IMG/VR virus record: IMGVR_UViG_3300046542_000297 | Coordinates: 1 to 38,404 of that record | Length of the DNA stretch: 38,404 bases | Source of the DNA: a virus | Direction: 5' to 3' (one strand) | In this document: piece after piece, positions 15,682 through 23,411 of the stretch | How the letters are laid out: every line of letters begins with the position of its first letter | How positions within the stretch are numbered: the stretch's first letter is position 1 | Notes under the pieces: model-generated | The model's input: the letters and a program-made list of their open reading frames with translations, nothing else | What the model was told of the DNA's origin: nothing | The model's database searches: none | Made by a program: the position numbers and the translations under genes

Positions 15682-15708
15682 GATGAACCCCCTAGGTTTT
15701 TCGGTCTT

Positions 15709-15738
15709 GCCTGGTGGCGGGTGCAACCGCTGCCAGGC
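15709..15738 (-). terminator. Hairpin after parB (possible terminator)
   Basis: GCCTGGTGGCGG and CCGCTGCCAGGC can pair, with one or two mismatches, just beyond the parB stop codon. There is no T-run on the minus strand, so it may stabilise the par mRNA rather than terminate it. Confidence 0.35.
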
Positions 15739-15743
15739 TTCTT

Positions 15744-16061
15744 TTAGATCAGCGACTCAAGCCGGCGAGCTAGCTCGGCCTGGTTGCCGATTTCGTAATG
15801 CCCTTTCCCGTCGTGATACTTCTTAAACAGGTCGTCGAGTGCCTCAATAATCAGGTACTTGACCGGCACGCTGTCGGCCGACATGTTTTTAATGTCGGTG
15901 GTGCCCGTGTGGTATTTCGTCGGCACGATTGCCTTTAGCTGTTTCTCGTCGCCGCCGTCGGCCACCACTGCCTTTCTGGCTTTCTCGAGGTGCGCCTCGT
16001 CTGGTGCGCTGGCTGGCCTGCTGGGGCGTTCCAGGCTGATTTTCGGTGCTGGCTTGCTCAT
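15744..16061 (-). CDS. parB: Small ParB-like partition partner
   Basis: A 105-residue protein encoded directly behind parA, with a four-base ATGA overlap. The N-terminal half is basic and flexible. The C-terminal half (VPVKYLIIEALDDLFKKYHDGKGHYEIGNQAELARRLESL) looks like the ribbon-helix-helix or helical dimer domain of small type Ib centromere-binding proteins. It lacks the large HTH ParB fold. In type Ib systems this protein binds repeats upstream of parA and represses the operon. The identification rests mainly on operon position and size. Confidence 0.7.
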   Translation of the reverse strand: MSKPAPKISLERPSRPASAPDEAHLEKARKAVVADGGDEKQLKAIVPTKYHTGTTDIKNMSADSVPVKYLIIEALDDLFKKYHDGKGHYEIGNQAELARRLESLI

Positions 16062-16705
16062 TTATCCATCTCCAATAGCTCGAGGGTCACGGCCTCGATA
16101 TCGTCCCGTGCGCCGTCGCCTGCAGGGAGGTCAAACACGCTGAGCCCCTCGGCGATTCCGTTTGTATACGAGACGCTCTGATATGTTTTGGCGTTGAGCA
16201 CTGGCAGCTCGTAGCCGTGCAGGGCCTCTGTCGCGGTTCTCTCGATAATTGTGTTTCTGATGGCCCTGGCGACCAGCAGCACCGCTTTCGGCAGGCCGTC
16301 GGTAACCTCCTGGCGATCCTTCACGAGCTGCACCATGTCCCGGGTGGCCCAAATGTCGTATTGGCTTGGCTGTACCGGGATGATCACCAGGTCGGAAATT
16401 TTGACCGCGTCAGAGGTCAGGGGTGTGATCTTCGGAATACCGTCGATGATTACGTAGTCATACCCCGAGGAAATGCGCGGCAGGTCGCGCTTGATCGTCT
16501 CGCGCATGATTACGCAAGGGACCGGCACGGCGTCGTCAGAGCGCGCGCTTGCCCAGTCAGTGGCCGACCCTTGCGTGCCGTCCAGGTCAACCAAAAGCAC
16601 GTTCTTTTTATGCACCGTAGCCAGGCAGGCGGCGATATTTGTCGCGCTGGTGGTCTTTGTGGTGCCGCCCTTTTGGTTCTGAAATGTCCAGATTCTTGCA
16701 GCCAT
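16058..16705 (-). CDS. parA: ParA-family partition ATPase (type Ib)
   Basis: A 215-residue Walker-type ATPase. I start at the ATG before AARIWTFQNQKGGTTKTT, which has GAGG eight bases upstream; a longer in-frame start at 16780 would translate the promoter. The deviant Walker A motif QKGGTTKTT is at residues 9-17. The A' motif VLLVDLDGTQGSATDW follows at about residues 36-51, and the Walker B-like YDYVIIDGIP at about 85-95. There is no N-terminal HTH, which places it in the short type Ib class. With ParB it should position the linear plasmid prophage at cell division. Confidence 0.9.
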   Translation of the reverse strand: MAARIWTFQNQKGGTTKTTSATNIAACLATVHKKNVLLVDLDGTQGSATDWASARSDDAVPVPCVIMRETIKRDLPRISSGYDYVIIDGIPKITPLTSDAVKISDLVIIPVQPSQYDIWATRDMVQLVKDRQEVTDGLPKAVLLVARAIRNTIIERTATEALHGYELPVLNAKTYQSVSYTNGIAEGLSVFDLPAGDGARDDIEAVTLELLEMDK

Positions 16706-16735
16706 TTTGTAGGCCTCGCAGTTGGTGAGGGCTTC

Positions 16736-16789
16736 AATATACGTACAAATGTACCTTTGTACAATAGTACGTAAGGACAAAGGTACAAA
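16736..16789 (-). promoter_or_regulatory. parA promoter with GTAC-repeat operator / centromere
   Basis: On the minus strand TTGTAC (16764-16759) and TATATT (16741-16736) are spaced by exactly 17 bases. The element is filled with inverted and direct copies of GTACAAA and AAAGGTAC (for example at 16743, 16751, 16759 and 16782). Type Ib ParB proteins bind such repeats both as operator and as parS, so I propose this as parS and autoregulatory operator. Related sequences recur at four other control regions of the genome. Confidence 0.6.
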
Positions 16790-17039
16790 ACAGCAGCGCG
16801 CAGCGCCATCCTTTACAGAGACTCTGTCTCTGCGCTTTTGGCTCGTCCTTTCTCCTTGTGCCTGTAGCCCTTGTGGGGCGGGGCTTTGGCTCTGCAGCCA
16901 TATAGAAGGGACGAGGCCAGGTCCTGAGGGTGTATAGGCCCTATCTCCATTCCTCTGGCTTGTTGGTCATCTGGCTGGCTGGTTCCTCGACAATTCCTCT
17001 TTTGTTTTTTTTCCGCCGTCAAGGGTCAATCTTGGTATC
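16790..17039. other. Intergenic stretch between par and telomere region
   Basis: No gene is convincing here. The only open frames have no ribosome-binding site and low-complexity translations. It holds a short inverted repeat near 16815 (AGAGACTCTGTCTCT) and a T/C-rich tract near 16995-17015. In the linear prophage this would be subterminal DNA at the par-side telomere. Confidence 0.5.
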
Positions 17040-17398
17040 GGGCAATGGGTGTATATATACACCCATTGCCCGCAATCCCCATACACCCATAGCCCGTACC
17101 AATATACACCCATAGCCCTACTTTGACTTAGGGCAATGGGTGTATACACCGATTGCCCATTCTATACGTATAGAATGGGCAATCGGTGTATACACCCATT
17201 GCCCAATATAGAGCATTTGCATGGCAGTATATTGGGCAATGGGTGTATATTGGCGGGGATTGGGCAATGGGTGTATATTTGAGCGGTCAATGGATGTATA
17301 CAAATGCGGGCAATGGGTGTATAGTTGATCTAATTGGTTCGCGGGCTATGGGTGCATAGGCGCAACCTTCTATTCTTCTTTAGGGCAATGGGTGTATA
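17040..17398. repeat. Telomere-region repeat array (16-bp motif, about 14 copies)
   Basis: The motif GGGCAATGGGTGTATA or a close variant occurs on the plus strand at 17040, 17131, 17177, 17234, 17262, 17285, 17308, 17343 and 17383. It occurs on the minus strand at 17056-17071, 17080-17095, 17103-17118, 17143-17158 and 17189-17204. Pairs form a perfect 32-bp palindrome (17040-17071) and the 74-bp palindrome at 17131-17204. The last copy runs into the protelomerase start codon. In N15 the protelomerase target is likewise surrounded by extra inverted repeats. The copies are probably protelomerase or regulator binding sites. Confidence 0.9.
17131..17204. other. telRL: Telomere resolution site telRL (74-bp perfect palindrome)
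   Basis: Every base of 17131-17167 is matched by the reverse complement in 17168-17204, centred on TCTATACGTATAGA. Protelomerases cut such sites staggered about the centre and reseal each side as a covalently closed hairpin. The inner part (ATTGCCCATT next to the centre) closely resembles my recollection of the N15 telRL core. It lies 196 bp upstream of a protelomerase gene with all catalytic residues. Cleavage would give a linear prophage with the protelomerase gene at one end and parA near the other. Confidence 0.93.
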
Positions 17399-17399
17399 T

Positions 17400-19034
17400 A
17401 TGAGCGACGAACTGATGACAGGTGAAGAAATGCAGCCAGACCAGGAGCGCGCCAGCTTTGGCAATTACGGCGGAGCCACTCGCCAGAAAATCGATCTACC
17501 GCCTTTGATCGACAAGCTGATCAGCGATATCCAGCTCATCGACTCAGACCGTTACATGTCGCGCAGCAAGAAAACTCAGCGCATAACGCGAGTGGCTGAG
17601 AGTCTTAAAAAGCGCCTGTATGAGGACAAGCGCCGAAACGAAGACGACAAGCTGAAGGCGTCGACCTATCGCCGATATTTGACCCTCGTTCGCAAGGCTG
17701 TCACTGCGCAGAACTGGCGGCATCATGGGCTTGAGGAGTCTGCTCGACGCCTGGCGAAGCATCACCCACGCTACGCCGAGCAGCTGCACGCACTGGCCGA
17801 AATGGAAAACATTACAGAGCTCCGTCTCGCGCACCGTGATCTGCTGAATCAAGTTCGCCAGGATCGCGACCTCGATGCTTTCGACGCGATCCAAGGGATG
17901 AAGCTCGACCACGAAGTAATGCGGCACCTGGTGCTGCCTGCAGTAACAAAAGTCGAGCTTGCGACTCAGGCCGCTGCCACGCTTGAGAAGCGCGCAACCA
18001 ACACGATCGAGGTCAACTATTACAAGTTCATTGATACCGCAAGCGGGCTACTGACCCACGCCGAAATCGGCAGTGATGGCGAGCCTGTACAGCGGTTCTC
18101 GGCGCTGGCGCTTGGGCTTGCGATGGTTACCGGGCGCCGGGAGGTTGAGGTTTTGGTGCTAGGGCGCTTCAAAAAAGTCGGTGAGTTTGAGCTCGAATTC
18201 AGCGGGCAGGCCAAGCGACGCGGCGGCGTCGACTACAGCTCGAGCTATCGAATCTATAGCCTTATCCCGGCCGACCTGGTACTCGCGGCCGTAGAACGGC
18301 TGCGGGCATTGCCTGAGGTGCTCGAGCTGCAGCACCTGGACAACACCGAAATCAATCGCCGCGTCGCGAAAACTCTAAATACCACGGCCAAACGTGTATT
18401 TGGCGGCGAGGGTTGGGTATTCAAAGACAGCCGCGCCATATGGGCCCGAATCGTTTTCGAGACCCACTTCACGCGCGACGCTCGATGGAAAACCGTAAAC
18501 GAAACGGTGTTCTGGCGGGAAATGCTGGGGCACGAGGACATGGATACCCAAGAAAGCTATAAGGCTTTCAAAATCAGCTACACCAACAACGCGCCGGCCG
18601 AGCCGGTAAGCAAGTACGGCAGCCGGCTCGAGGCGCTCGAAGCGCTCGACGAGCAGGCCGCTGGCGGTGTGGCTTCGCAGCGGATTCATAGTTGGGTTAA
18701 GCAGGCTGTGGCCGCTTCGCCTGACGTCCTTATCTCGCAGAAAGCGATCAGTGTGAACGTCGGCAGCCACCGGCAAGCGATTAAAGACTATCTGGCTATG
18801 GCCAGTGAGGCTCTGGCCACGCCTAACCGCTCAATCCGGGCGGTCGCGCCGGTCGTTCCGGCAGAGGTGTCGAATGCCAGGCCGAGAATCTCGGTTCGCG
18901 AGATCTCGGACGGTCGTTTTGTTGCTGTCGCCAAGTTAAATGGCGTCGAGATCGCCAGCGCGGAAGGTGACAGCAAGGAGGAGGCTCAAAGGGCCTTGTT
19001 CGCCGCTGCCGCCAGCGGTAAAACCAGCGCCTGA
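17400..19034 (+). CDS. tel: Protelomerase (TelN/TelK-like)
   Basis: A 544-residue hairpin telomere resolvase that converts circular or dimeric replicated DNA into linear plasmid with hairpin ends. With the ATG at 17400, the five active-site residues of TelK-type tyrosine recombinases are present with the same local spacings: Arg247 (TGRREVEV), Lys272 (GQAKRRG, 25 residues later), Arg345 (KDSRAIWARI), His378 (33 later, LGHEDMDT) and the nucleophile Tyr387 (9 later). Residues 1-230 are the helical DNA-clamping part. The length is shorter than TelN (631) and close to marine-type enzymes. The start lies in the last telomere-region repeat, which suggests autoregulation. An ATG at 17430 has a better ribosome-binding site (AGGTGA). 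Confidence 0.95.
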   Translation: MSDELMTGEEMQPDQERASFGNYGGATRQKIDLPPLIDKLISDIQLIDSDRYMSRSKKTQRITRVAESLKKRLYEDKRRNEDDKLKASTYRRYLTLVRKAVTAQNWRHHGLEESARRLAKHHPRYAEQLHALAEMENITELRLAHRDLLNQVRQDRDLDAFDAIQGMKLDHEVMRHLVLPAVTKVELATQAAATLEKRATNTIEVNYYKFIDTASGLLTHAEIGSDGEPVQRFSALALGLAMVTGRREVEVLVLGRFKKVGEFELEFSGQAKRRGGVDYSSSYRIYSLIPADLVLAAVERLRALPEVLELQHLDNTEINRRVAKTLNTTAKRVFGGEGWVFKDSRAIWARIVFETHFTRDARWKTVNETVFWREMLGHEDMDTQESYKAFKISYTNNAPAEPVSKYGSRLEALEALDEQAAGGVASQRIHSWVKQAVAASPDVLISQKAISVNVGSHRQAIKDYLAMASEALATPNRSIRAVAPVVPAEVSNARPRISVREISDGRFVAVAKLNGVEIASAEGDSKEEAQRALFAAAASGKTSA

Positions 19035-19261
19035 CACGGCGCCAAGTCACTTGCCGGGGCCAGGCGCCCCGGCAAAACATCTCGATTTTCCCCGTCTCTG
19101 AGCTCCGCCTCTGCCTCCTCTATCTGCTCGAGCGCTGTTGCGATCATATCGAGCAGCTCTCCGCGTGTTGCTTCCATTCCGGCCTTCGTGGCCATGCTAA
19201 GCGCCGATTTGGCGCGGCTGAGTTTGGCGGACGCTCTGTCCATTTTTTCCTGGCACTGCAA
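18986..19261 (-). CDS. Small unknown protein behind a LexA box (candidate antirepressor)
   Basis: A 91-residue protein on the minus strand between rep and tel. The TTG start has a strong GGAGG eight bases upstream. An internal ATG at 19243 preceded by AGGA is an alternative. Residues 5-60 are highly charged and helical (SAKLSRAKSALSMATKAG... ELLDMIATALEQIEEAEAELRDGE), probably a short coiled coil, and the tail is Ala/Leu/Pro rich. I recognise no family. Its 3' end overlaps the end of tel by 49 bases in antisense. A consensus LexA site lies 35 bases upstream, so expression should rise on DNA damage. A role in inactivating CI is inferred, not shown. Confidence 0.6.
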   Translation of the reverse strand: MQCQEKMDRASAKLSRAKSALSMATKAGMEATRGELLDMIATALEQIEEAEAELRDGENRDVLPGRLAPASDLAPCQALVLPLAAAANKAL

Positions 19262-19295
19262 GGTGATTCCCTCCCCTCGTATTAAAAAGCCATCA

Positions 19296-19311
19296 CTGTA
19301 CTTTCATACAG
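19296..19311 (-). promoter_or_regulatory. LexA (SOS) box
   Basis: CTGTACTTTCATACAG matches the gammaproteobacterial LexA consensus CTGT-N8-ACAG without mismatch. The sequence continues to the right as TATAA, giving TATACTG on the minus strand, a possible -10 overlap. The only gene it can control is the small minus-strand ORF ending at 18986, because the gene on its other side (rep) reads toward it. Confidence 0.8.
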
Positions 19312-19321
19312 TATAACGCGG

Positions 19322-22300
19322 TTAAGCTCGCATGAGCTTCGCCGCGTAGTTCAATGTCCACTTCGCCGATGCGAGGTCGACGTCTGGATGCGCCAGCCCC
19401 ATTACCACCTCAGGCCTCAGCGCCCCGATCACTCGTGCAACCGGCGTACCGTGGGGGAGGTCGCAAAGCGAGGCGACTGCAAACACGCGCTCAGCAATGT
19501 TGAGTGGATACTTTTCAAATGTACTTACACACTCATACTGCAAAGTATCCATTCCCGCGCTGATCGCTCCTGCGTTGAGCAGGGCGGCATGATCCGCTGG
19601 AAGCTCCTCAGGGGCCAGCAGGGGCTGATGAGTGGCTTCGTGCTCGTGGGTGGTCAGGGAGTGGACGTTTTTCGCTGCACGGCGCTTCACGTAGGCCATA
19701 ACGAACGCCCATTTCTCCTCGTTGAGGGTGTAGAAGTTGTGAGAGCTCGTTTTGTGCTTCTTCGTGGACTGCCCCAGCCGCTCGAGAATCGACTTAACGA
19801 GGGTGGTTGCGCAGACCTTCGAGCCAAGCGTAGGCACGTAGCGGCCGAGCTTGAGCGTGTTGTAAAGGTCTAGCGTGTCCTGGTCGGTTTTGATCAGTGC
19901 CAGCACCTGGCGGCACTGCTCGCTGCCAAACTTGCCCGTTCCAGTGTGCCGGTCGACGGTAAGGATCTCGAAAATCTGCTCGAGCATGGCGCGAGGCGAG
20001 GCCTTGAAGCGATGTTGAGTCAGAACGACGCGCGCTTTGCGCTGCGCGAGGTCATAGGCCTGGGCCTGGGCTTCGCTCGACTGCAGCAGCTCGAGCGCCA
20101 CGACTTTGGTGATACCGCGATCGTCATAAAACGCGACGTCGTCAGGGGTGATCTCGTCCACGCCGAGCTGATGCTCGATGTGGTAGCGGTCGACCTGGGC
20201 GCTTTCGCTCTCGCTGCGCACTTCCTCGCGGTTGAGCTTGAGAAACTCCTCCTCGGTTGGCGTGGCCACGCTGTTGAGCAGATCCATACGCTTGGCGAAA
20301 ACGAGCTCGCCCGCGAACTTGCGATTTTCTCGCGACGTTTGGGTGAGTTCCTCCTCGGCGCCTTTCAGATCCAGGCGCTGCACGAGATAGCCCTCGCCCT
20401 CGAGCATCAGCAGCAGATTGTTAGCAAAGTGCGATCGCGCCTTATTTTCCGAAGCGACTGCAGACAGGTAAACCGTGTCGAACGCAGTTTTCTTGCGGGT
20501 AACGCGGTACTCGTCGGGTGTGTTTTCGATCTCGCAGGCGAGGCCCTCGAGCACCAGCATGCCGCGATAGAGGACGTCAGGGTTTGTTTCGCGCTGGCCA
20601 GAGGTGTGGCCGATTCCGATGATGTAGTGCTTTGCTGTCCGATCGCGGCGCAGCATCTGCAGGGCGTCGGATGGGCCGACCGTATTGCCACTGAATAGGC
20701 CGAAATGGCAGTCAAAATGTGGCTTTGGCCACGACATTGATACGCCCGAGGAAATAGCCGGCGAATAGATCAGCACGTCGTATTTGAGTGCCTCGTCTTT
20801 GGGGTTGAGCAGAAACTCTTTAACGTCCTCGTCGGCCTTGCTGTCAGCGTGAACGAGCAGCATGCGAACCGGGTCGATCTCGCCGGTTTTGACCTTATCC
20901 TCGACCAGGGCGGCCATTTTCTTGGCGCTCTCTGCAGAGTCGTTGGCCACCAGTACGCGGCGCCCGGCGCAGATCTGATCGACGGCCAGCTGCCAGACGC
21001 TTTCCTCGTCGCCGTGGTCGACGCGGATCTGCTGGTTATGGCCGATGACCTCGATAACGGTGATCACCTGGCCAGGGCGAGCCAGTTCGCAGAATTCGAT
21101 AACAGTGTCGTTTGCGTCGGCGTCGCAGAGCAGTACGCGCCTGGCCGACGCCACGGCGTTAATCAGCGAATCCATAACCTTGACGCGCCCGTCGACCGGG
21201 CCGGTGGTGGTGTGGCGGATAACCTGGCTCGCTTCGTCGATGCAGAGCGTTTCGAGCGTGGTAAACCAGCTGCGCTCCTCGGCGTTGTAAAACTTGCGAT
21301 GGGTCAGGCTGTTGACGCAGCAGGCCAGGTGCGAAACGTAAGGCATATGCCAGGCCTCGACCTCGCGGTAATGCTCGACCTTTACGTCGGCCTGTTGAAG
21401 GGTGCCGCGCTTCAAGTTTAGGCGCGCGGCGGCGTCGTCGAGTAGGGAGATACGGTGCGCCACGTAAGCGCCTTTTTCCGACGCCTGCAGAATCGGTGCG
21501 ATTACCTCCTCGGTTTTCCCCGAGCCCATAGGCGAGCGCAAGACGACGATCCCCTCGAGACTTTCGATCAGGTCGGCCAGGTGCGCGGGCACCATTGGAG
21601 AGCCGTGGACCGGGTGGGGAGTGGCGGCAATCGGCATGTAGCGGATGTGGGCTTTCTTGAGCGTCTCAGGCGAGAAGCTGCGCAGCTGCTGCGCGCGGCT
21701 GAGCTTGTCGCGGCTGATCCAAAGCGCAAAGCTGCGCAGCTTGGCGCGGATGGCGTCTGAAATCATAGCGGGCAGCTGCTGCAGCACGACGGCGATAATC
21801 TCGTCGGTACCGAACTTAATCGGCACCAGGTTCATGCCGGCATTGATCGCCATTTTCGCCGGTTTCTCAGCCAGGCGGCCGCTGTACGAAACGCGCTGCA
21901 GGCAGTAGCTAAACCAATCTTTCTCGGCACGAAAGACGCTGGCGCGAGCGTGCAGCGCTTTGGCCGTGGCCTTGAGTCCGTAGGCGACGTGGTAGTCGTT
22001 CCAGTCGGTCGGGCCTTTTTCAGTGCGTTTAGCCTCGGCGATTTCCTCGTCGCTCATATCGAACGCGGGAACGATGCCAGGGTGCTGGAATTCTTTGTGT
22101 AGCTCGAGGGCGGCCAGCAAACCGGCGTTACCCGCCGTTTTCCATTGGTCATTGTCGGCGGCGTTGAGGAAACGCCAGGCCGGGCAATGCTTGTTATAGG
22201 TGGTCAGCACCTTGACCAGGTTGTCGACGTTGAACGTGACGACCACGGCCACGCTGCGGCCTGCGGCCTCCTCGGCCAGGTAGACGCTGGCGCCGGTCGC

Positions 22301-23179
22301 AAAACCTTCGACGGCGTAACGGTACTCGGCCGTTTCAATATCGCCGATGATGCAGTGCGCGCCGTCCATCTTGACGCCGCGGCCTTGCATTTTGGTGCGT
22401 TTCTCGTCGTGGTAAATGCGCTGCAGGCCGAGAAAATTGCGCTGGATATCGAACATCGGAACGGCGGTAAAAACACCGTGACTGTCACGCAAACGCTTCA
22501 TTTCAAAGCGTGACACGATTTCGGAAATTTGCTTGTCCTGCAGGTAAGGTGCGCTGCCGTCCTCGATTCCAGCGTACTCGACAAAGCTCTCGAAAACGCG
22601 GCCAGACTTGAGCTCGACCTCGAAAACGCTTCGCTCGCCGGTTGACCAGGTGCGCTCGTAAGCCAGGCGCTCGTTATGAATACGCTCTGCCTGGATCGCA
22701 GCAGCTGCCGCGTCGGCCTCGAGCTGCGCGGCACGTTCGGCGCGCTTGGCTTCTTGCTTCTCGCGAAACGCGCGATCGCGATCGCTGATCTCGAGGCCCT
22801 TTTCGGCCTTGTACAGATCGATAAGCGCACTAAGGCCAGACCAGGTCGAGGCGCCGGTTACGTTGTTGCTGAAAGTCAGGTAAGGGAAATCAATCGGCGA
22901 CTGATCGGTTTTTTTTGGCGTCGAGCGTTTCAGCTCGCCCCATACCATCACCTTGCCGGTGTAGCGGGTGTCGGTCGCTTCGACCTTTACCTTTGAATAT
23001 TTCTTGAGGCGCTCGCCGTTGAGGCGAACGCTGGCGCTGACTGATGACCATTTAACCGAGGCGTCGGCTGCCGCTGCGGAAATGTCCGCATCGAAATAGG
23101 CCATCAGGTCGTAAGGGTCGGAGGAGAATCTCTCCTGATAAAAGGCCCCTAGCCCGGTGCTCCGTGGTACGTTTGTCAT
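19322..23179 (-). CDS. repA: RepA-type replication protein (primase-helicase)
   Basis: A 1,285-residue multidomain replication protein, close to the size of N15 RepA (about 1,320), which primes, unwinds and initiates replication of the linear prophage. The start at MTNVPRSTGLG has GGGA six bases upstream. Toprim-type primase residues are visible: EGFATG (Glu near 291), DND near 342 and TDWNDYH near 392. A helicase domain follows with Walker A SPMGSGKT (about 550-556), Walker B-like CIDEAS (about 647) and a later GRRVLVANDSAES motif. The C-terminal 250 residues are of unknown fold. In N15 the origin lies within repA; the same may hold here. A CI-like operator and a GTAC-type repeat lie upstream. 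Confidence 0.92.
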   Translation of the reverse strand: MTNVPRSTGLGAFYQERFSSDPYDLMAYFDADISAAAADASVKWSSVSASVRLNGERLKKYSKVKVEATDTRYTGKVMVWGELKRSTPKKTDQSPIDFPYLTFSNNVTGASTWSGLSALIDLYKAEKGLEISDRDRAFREKQEAKRAERAAQLEADAAAAAIQAERIHNERLAYERTWSTGERSVFEVELKSGRVFESFVEYAGIEDGSAPYLQDKQISEIVSRFEMKRLRDSHGVFTAVPMFDIQRNFLGLQRIYHDEKRTKMQGRGVKMDGAHCIIGDIETAEYRYAVEGFATGASVYLAEEAAGRSVAVVVTFNVDNLVKVLTTYNKHCPAWRFLNAADNDQWKTAGNAGLLAALELHKEFQHPGIVPAFDMSDEEIAEAKRTEKGPTDWNDYHVAYGLKATAKALHARASVFRAEKDWFSYCLQRVSYSGRLAEKPAKMAINAGMNLVPIKFGTDEIIAVVLQQLPAMISDAIRAKLRSFALWISRDKLSRAQQLRSFSPETLKKAHIRYMPIAATPHPVHGSPMVPAHLADLIESLEGIVVLRSPMGSGKTEEVIAPILQASEKGAYVAHRISLLDDAAARLNLKRGTLQQADVKVEHYREVEAWHMPYVSHLACCVNSLTHRKFYNAEERSWFTTLETLCIDEASQVIRHTTTGPVDGRVKVMDSLINAVASARRVLLCDADANDTVIEFCELARPGQVITVIEVIGHNQQIRVDHGDEESVWQLAVDQICAGRRVLVANDSAESAKKMAALVEDKVKTGEIDPVRMLLVHADSKADEDVKEFLLNPKDEALKYDVLIYSPAISSGVSMSWPKPHFDCHFGLFSGNTVGPSDALQMLRRDRTAKHYIIGIGHTSGQRETNPDVLYRGMLVLEGLACEIENTPDEYRVTRKKTAFDTVYLSAVASENKARSHFANNLLLMLEGEGYLVQRLDLKGAEEELTQTSRENRKFAGELVFAKRMDLLNSVATPTEEEFLKLNREEVRSESESAQVDRYHIEHQLGVDEITPDDVAFYDDRGITKVVALELLQSSEAQAQAYDLAQRKARVVLTQHRFKASPRAMLEQIFEILTVDRHTGTGKFGSEQCRQVLALIKTDQDTLDLYNTLKLGRYVPTLGSKVCATTLVKSILERLGQSTKKHKTSSHNFYTLNEEKWAFVMAYVKRRAAKNVHSLTTHEHEATHQPLLAPEELPADHAALLNAGAISAGMDTLQYECVSTFEKYPLNIAERVFAVASLCDLPHGTPVARVIGALRPEVVMGLAHPDVDLASAKWTLNYAAKLMRA

Positions 23180-23223
23180 TTTGTCCCTTTGGTCCAAAGT
23201 ACAAAGGTGAAAAAGTACAAACG
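23179..23223. repeat. Dispersed GTACAAA/AAAGG repeat at the rep promoter
   Basis: Copies of TTTGTCC, CCAAAGTACAAAGG, GTGAAAAAG and GTACAAA lie directly before the rep start codon. The same words occur at 16743-16789, 28531-28570, 28807-28868 and 31415-31487. On the minus strand TTGTACTTTTTCACC lies where a rep -35 could be, so binding here could also regulate rep. Confidence 0.6.
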
Positions 23224-23224
23224 A

Positions 23225-23252
23225 TTGACGCTGTATCACACGGGCCTAAACT
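23225..23252 (+). promoter_or_regulatory. Promoter of putative small RNA
   Basis: TTGACG (23225-23230) and TAAACT (23247-23252) are separated by 16 bases on the plus strand. No protein gene follows; a strong plus-strand terminator comes about 110 bases after the expected start site. Confidence 0.55.
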
Positions 23253-23258
23253 GAGCAC

Positions 23259-23400
23259 GCAGAACGGCACGTTCTATGTGTTTTGCTCGATTATCTGCCC
23301 GCTAAAACAGTTAATTCGAGTTGCTCAGTAAGACACCGACTAAGGTGTGCGTCTATCGCGAAGGCCGGGGGGTTGCTAAAGCCCCCCGGCCTTTGTCTTT
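23259..23400 (+). ncRNA. Putative small RNA between rep and cI
   Basis: A promoter-like sequence (23225-23252) and a strong plus-strand terminator (23361-23400) bracket about 140 bases with no credible ORF. The region can form local hairpins: AGAAC/GTTCT near 23261-23275, ACACC/GGTGT near 23332-23347 and the terminator stem. It is read away from rep on the opposite strand. If rep mRNA begins upstream, near the CI-like operator at 23461, the RNA would be antisense to the rep leader and could control copy number or immunity, like antisense RNAs of plasmids and P4. This is a prediction from sequence signals only. Confidence 0.45.
23361..23400 (+). terminator. Strong plus-strand terminator
   Basis: AAGGCCGGGGGG and CCCCCCGGCCTT form a perfect 12-bp stem, followed by TGTCTTTTTCC. 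There is no plus-strand protein gene before it, which is why a small RNA is proposed. Confidence 0.85.
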
Positions 23401-23411
23401 TTCCGGCCTTT

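Noticed and set aside
16813-17022. A 69-codon minus-strand frame between par and the telomere region
   Set aside because: TTG start without a ribosome-binding site, low-complexity basic translation, no coupling with parA. I leave the region as non-coding.
17040-17398. CRISPR-like short repeats
   Set aside because: The repeats occur in both orientations with irregular spacing and form palindromes. There are no unique spacers of constant length and no cas genes.
17400-19034. Ordinary tyrosine integrase for chromosomal integration
   Set aside because: Active-site spacing and length fit protelomerases. A telRL-type palindrome is adjacent and there is no attP-like arrangement or excisionase gene.
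19051-19074. Rho-independent terminator for tel
   Set aside because: The stem TTGCCGGGGC/GCCCCGGCAA is good but there is no T-run on either strand, and the sequence is coding on the minus strand.
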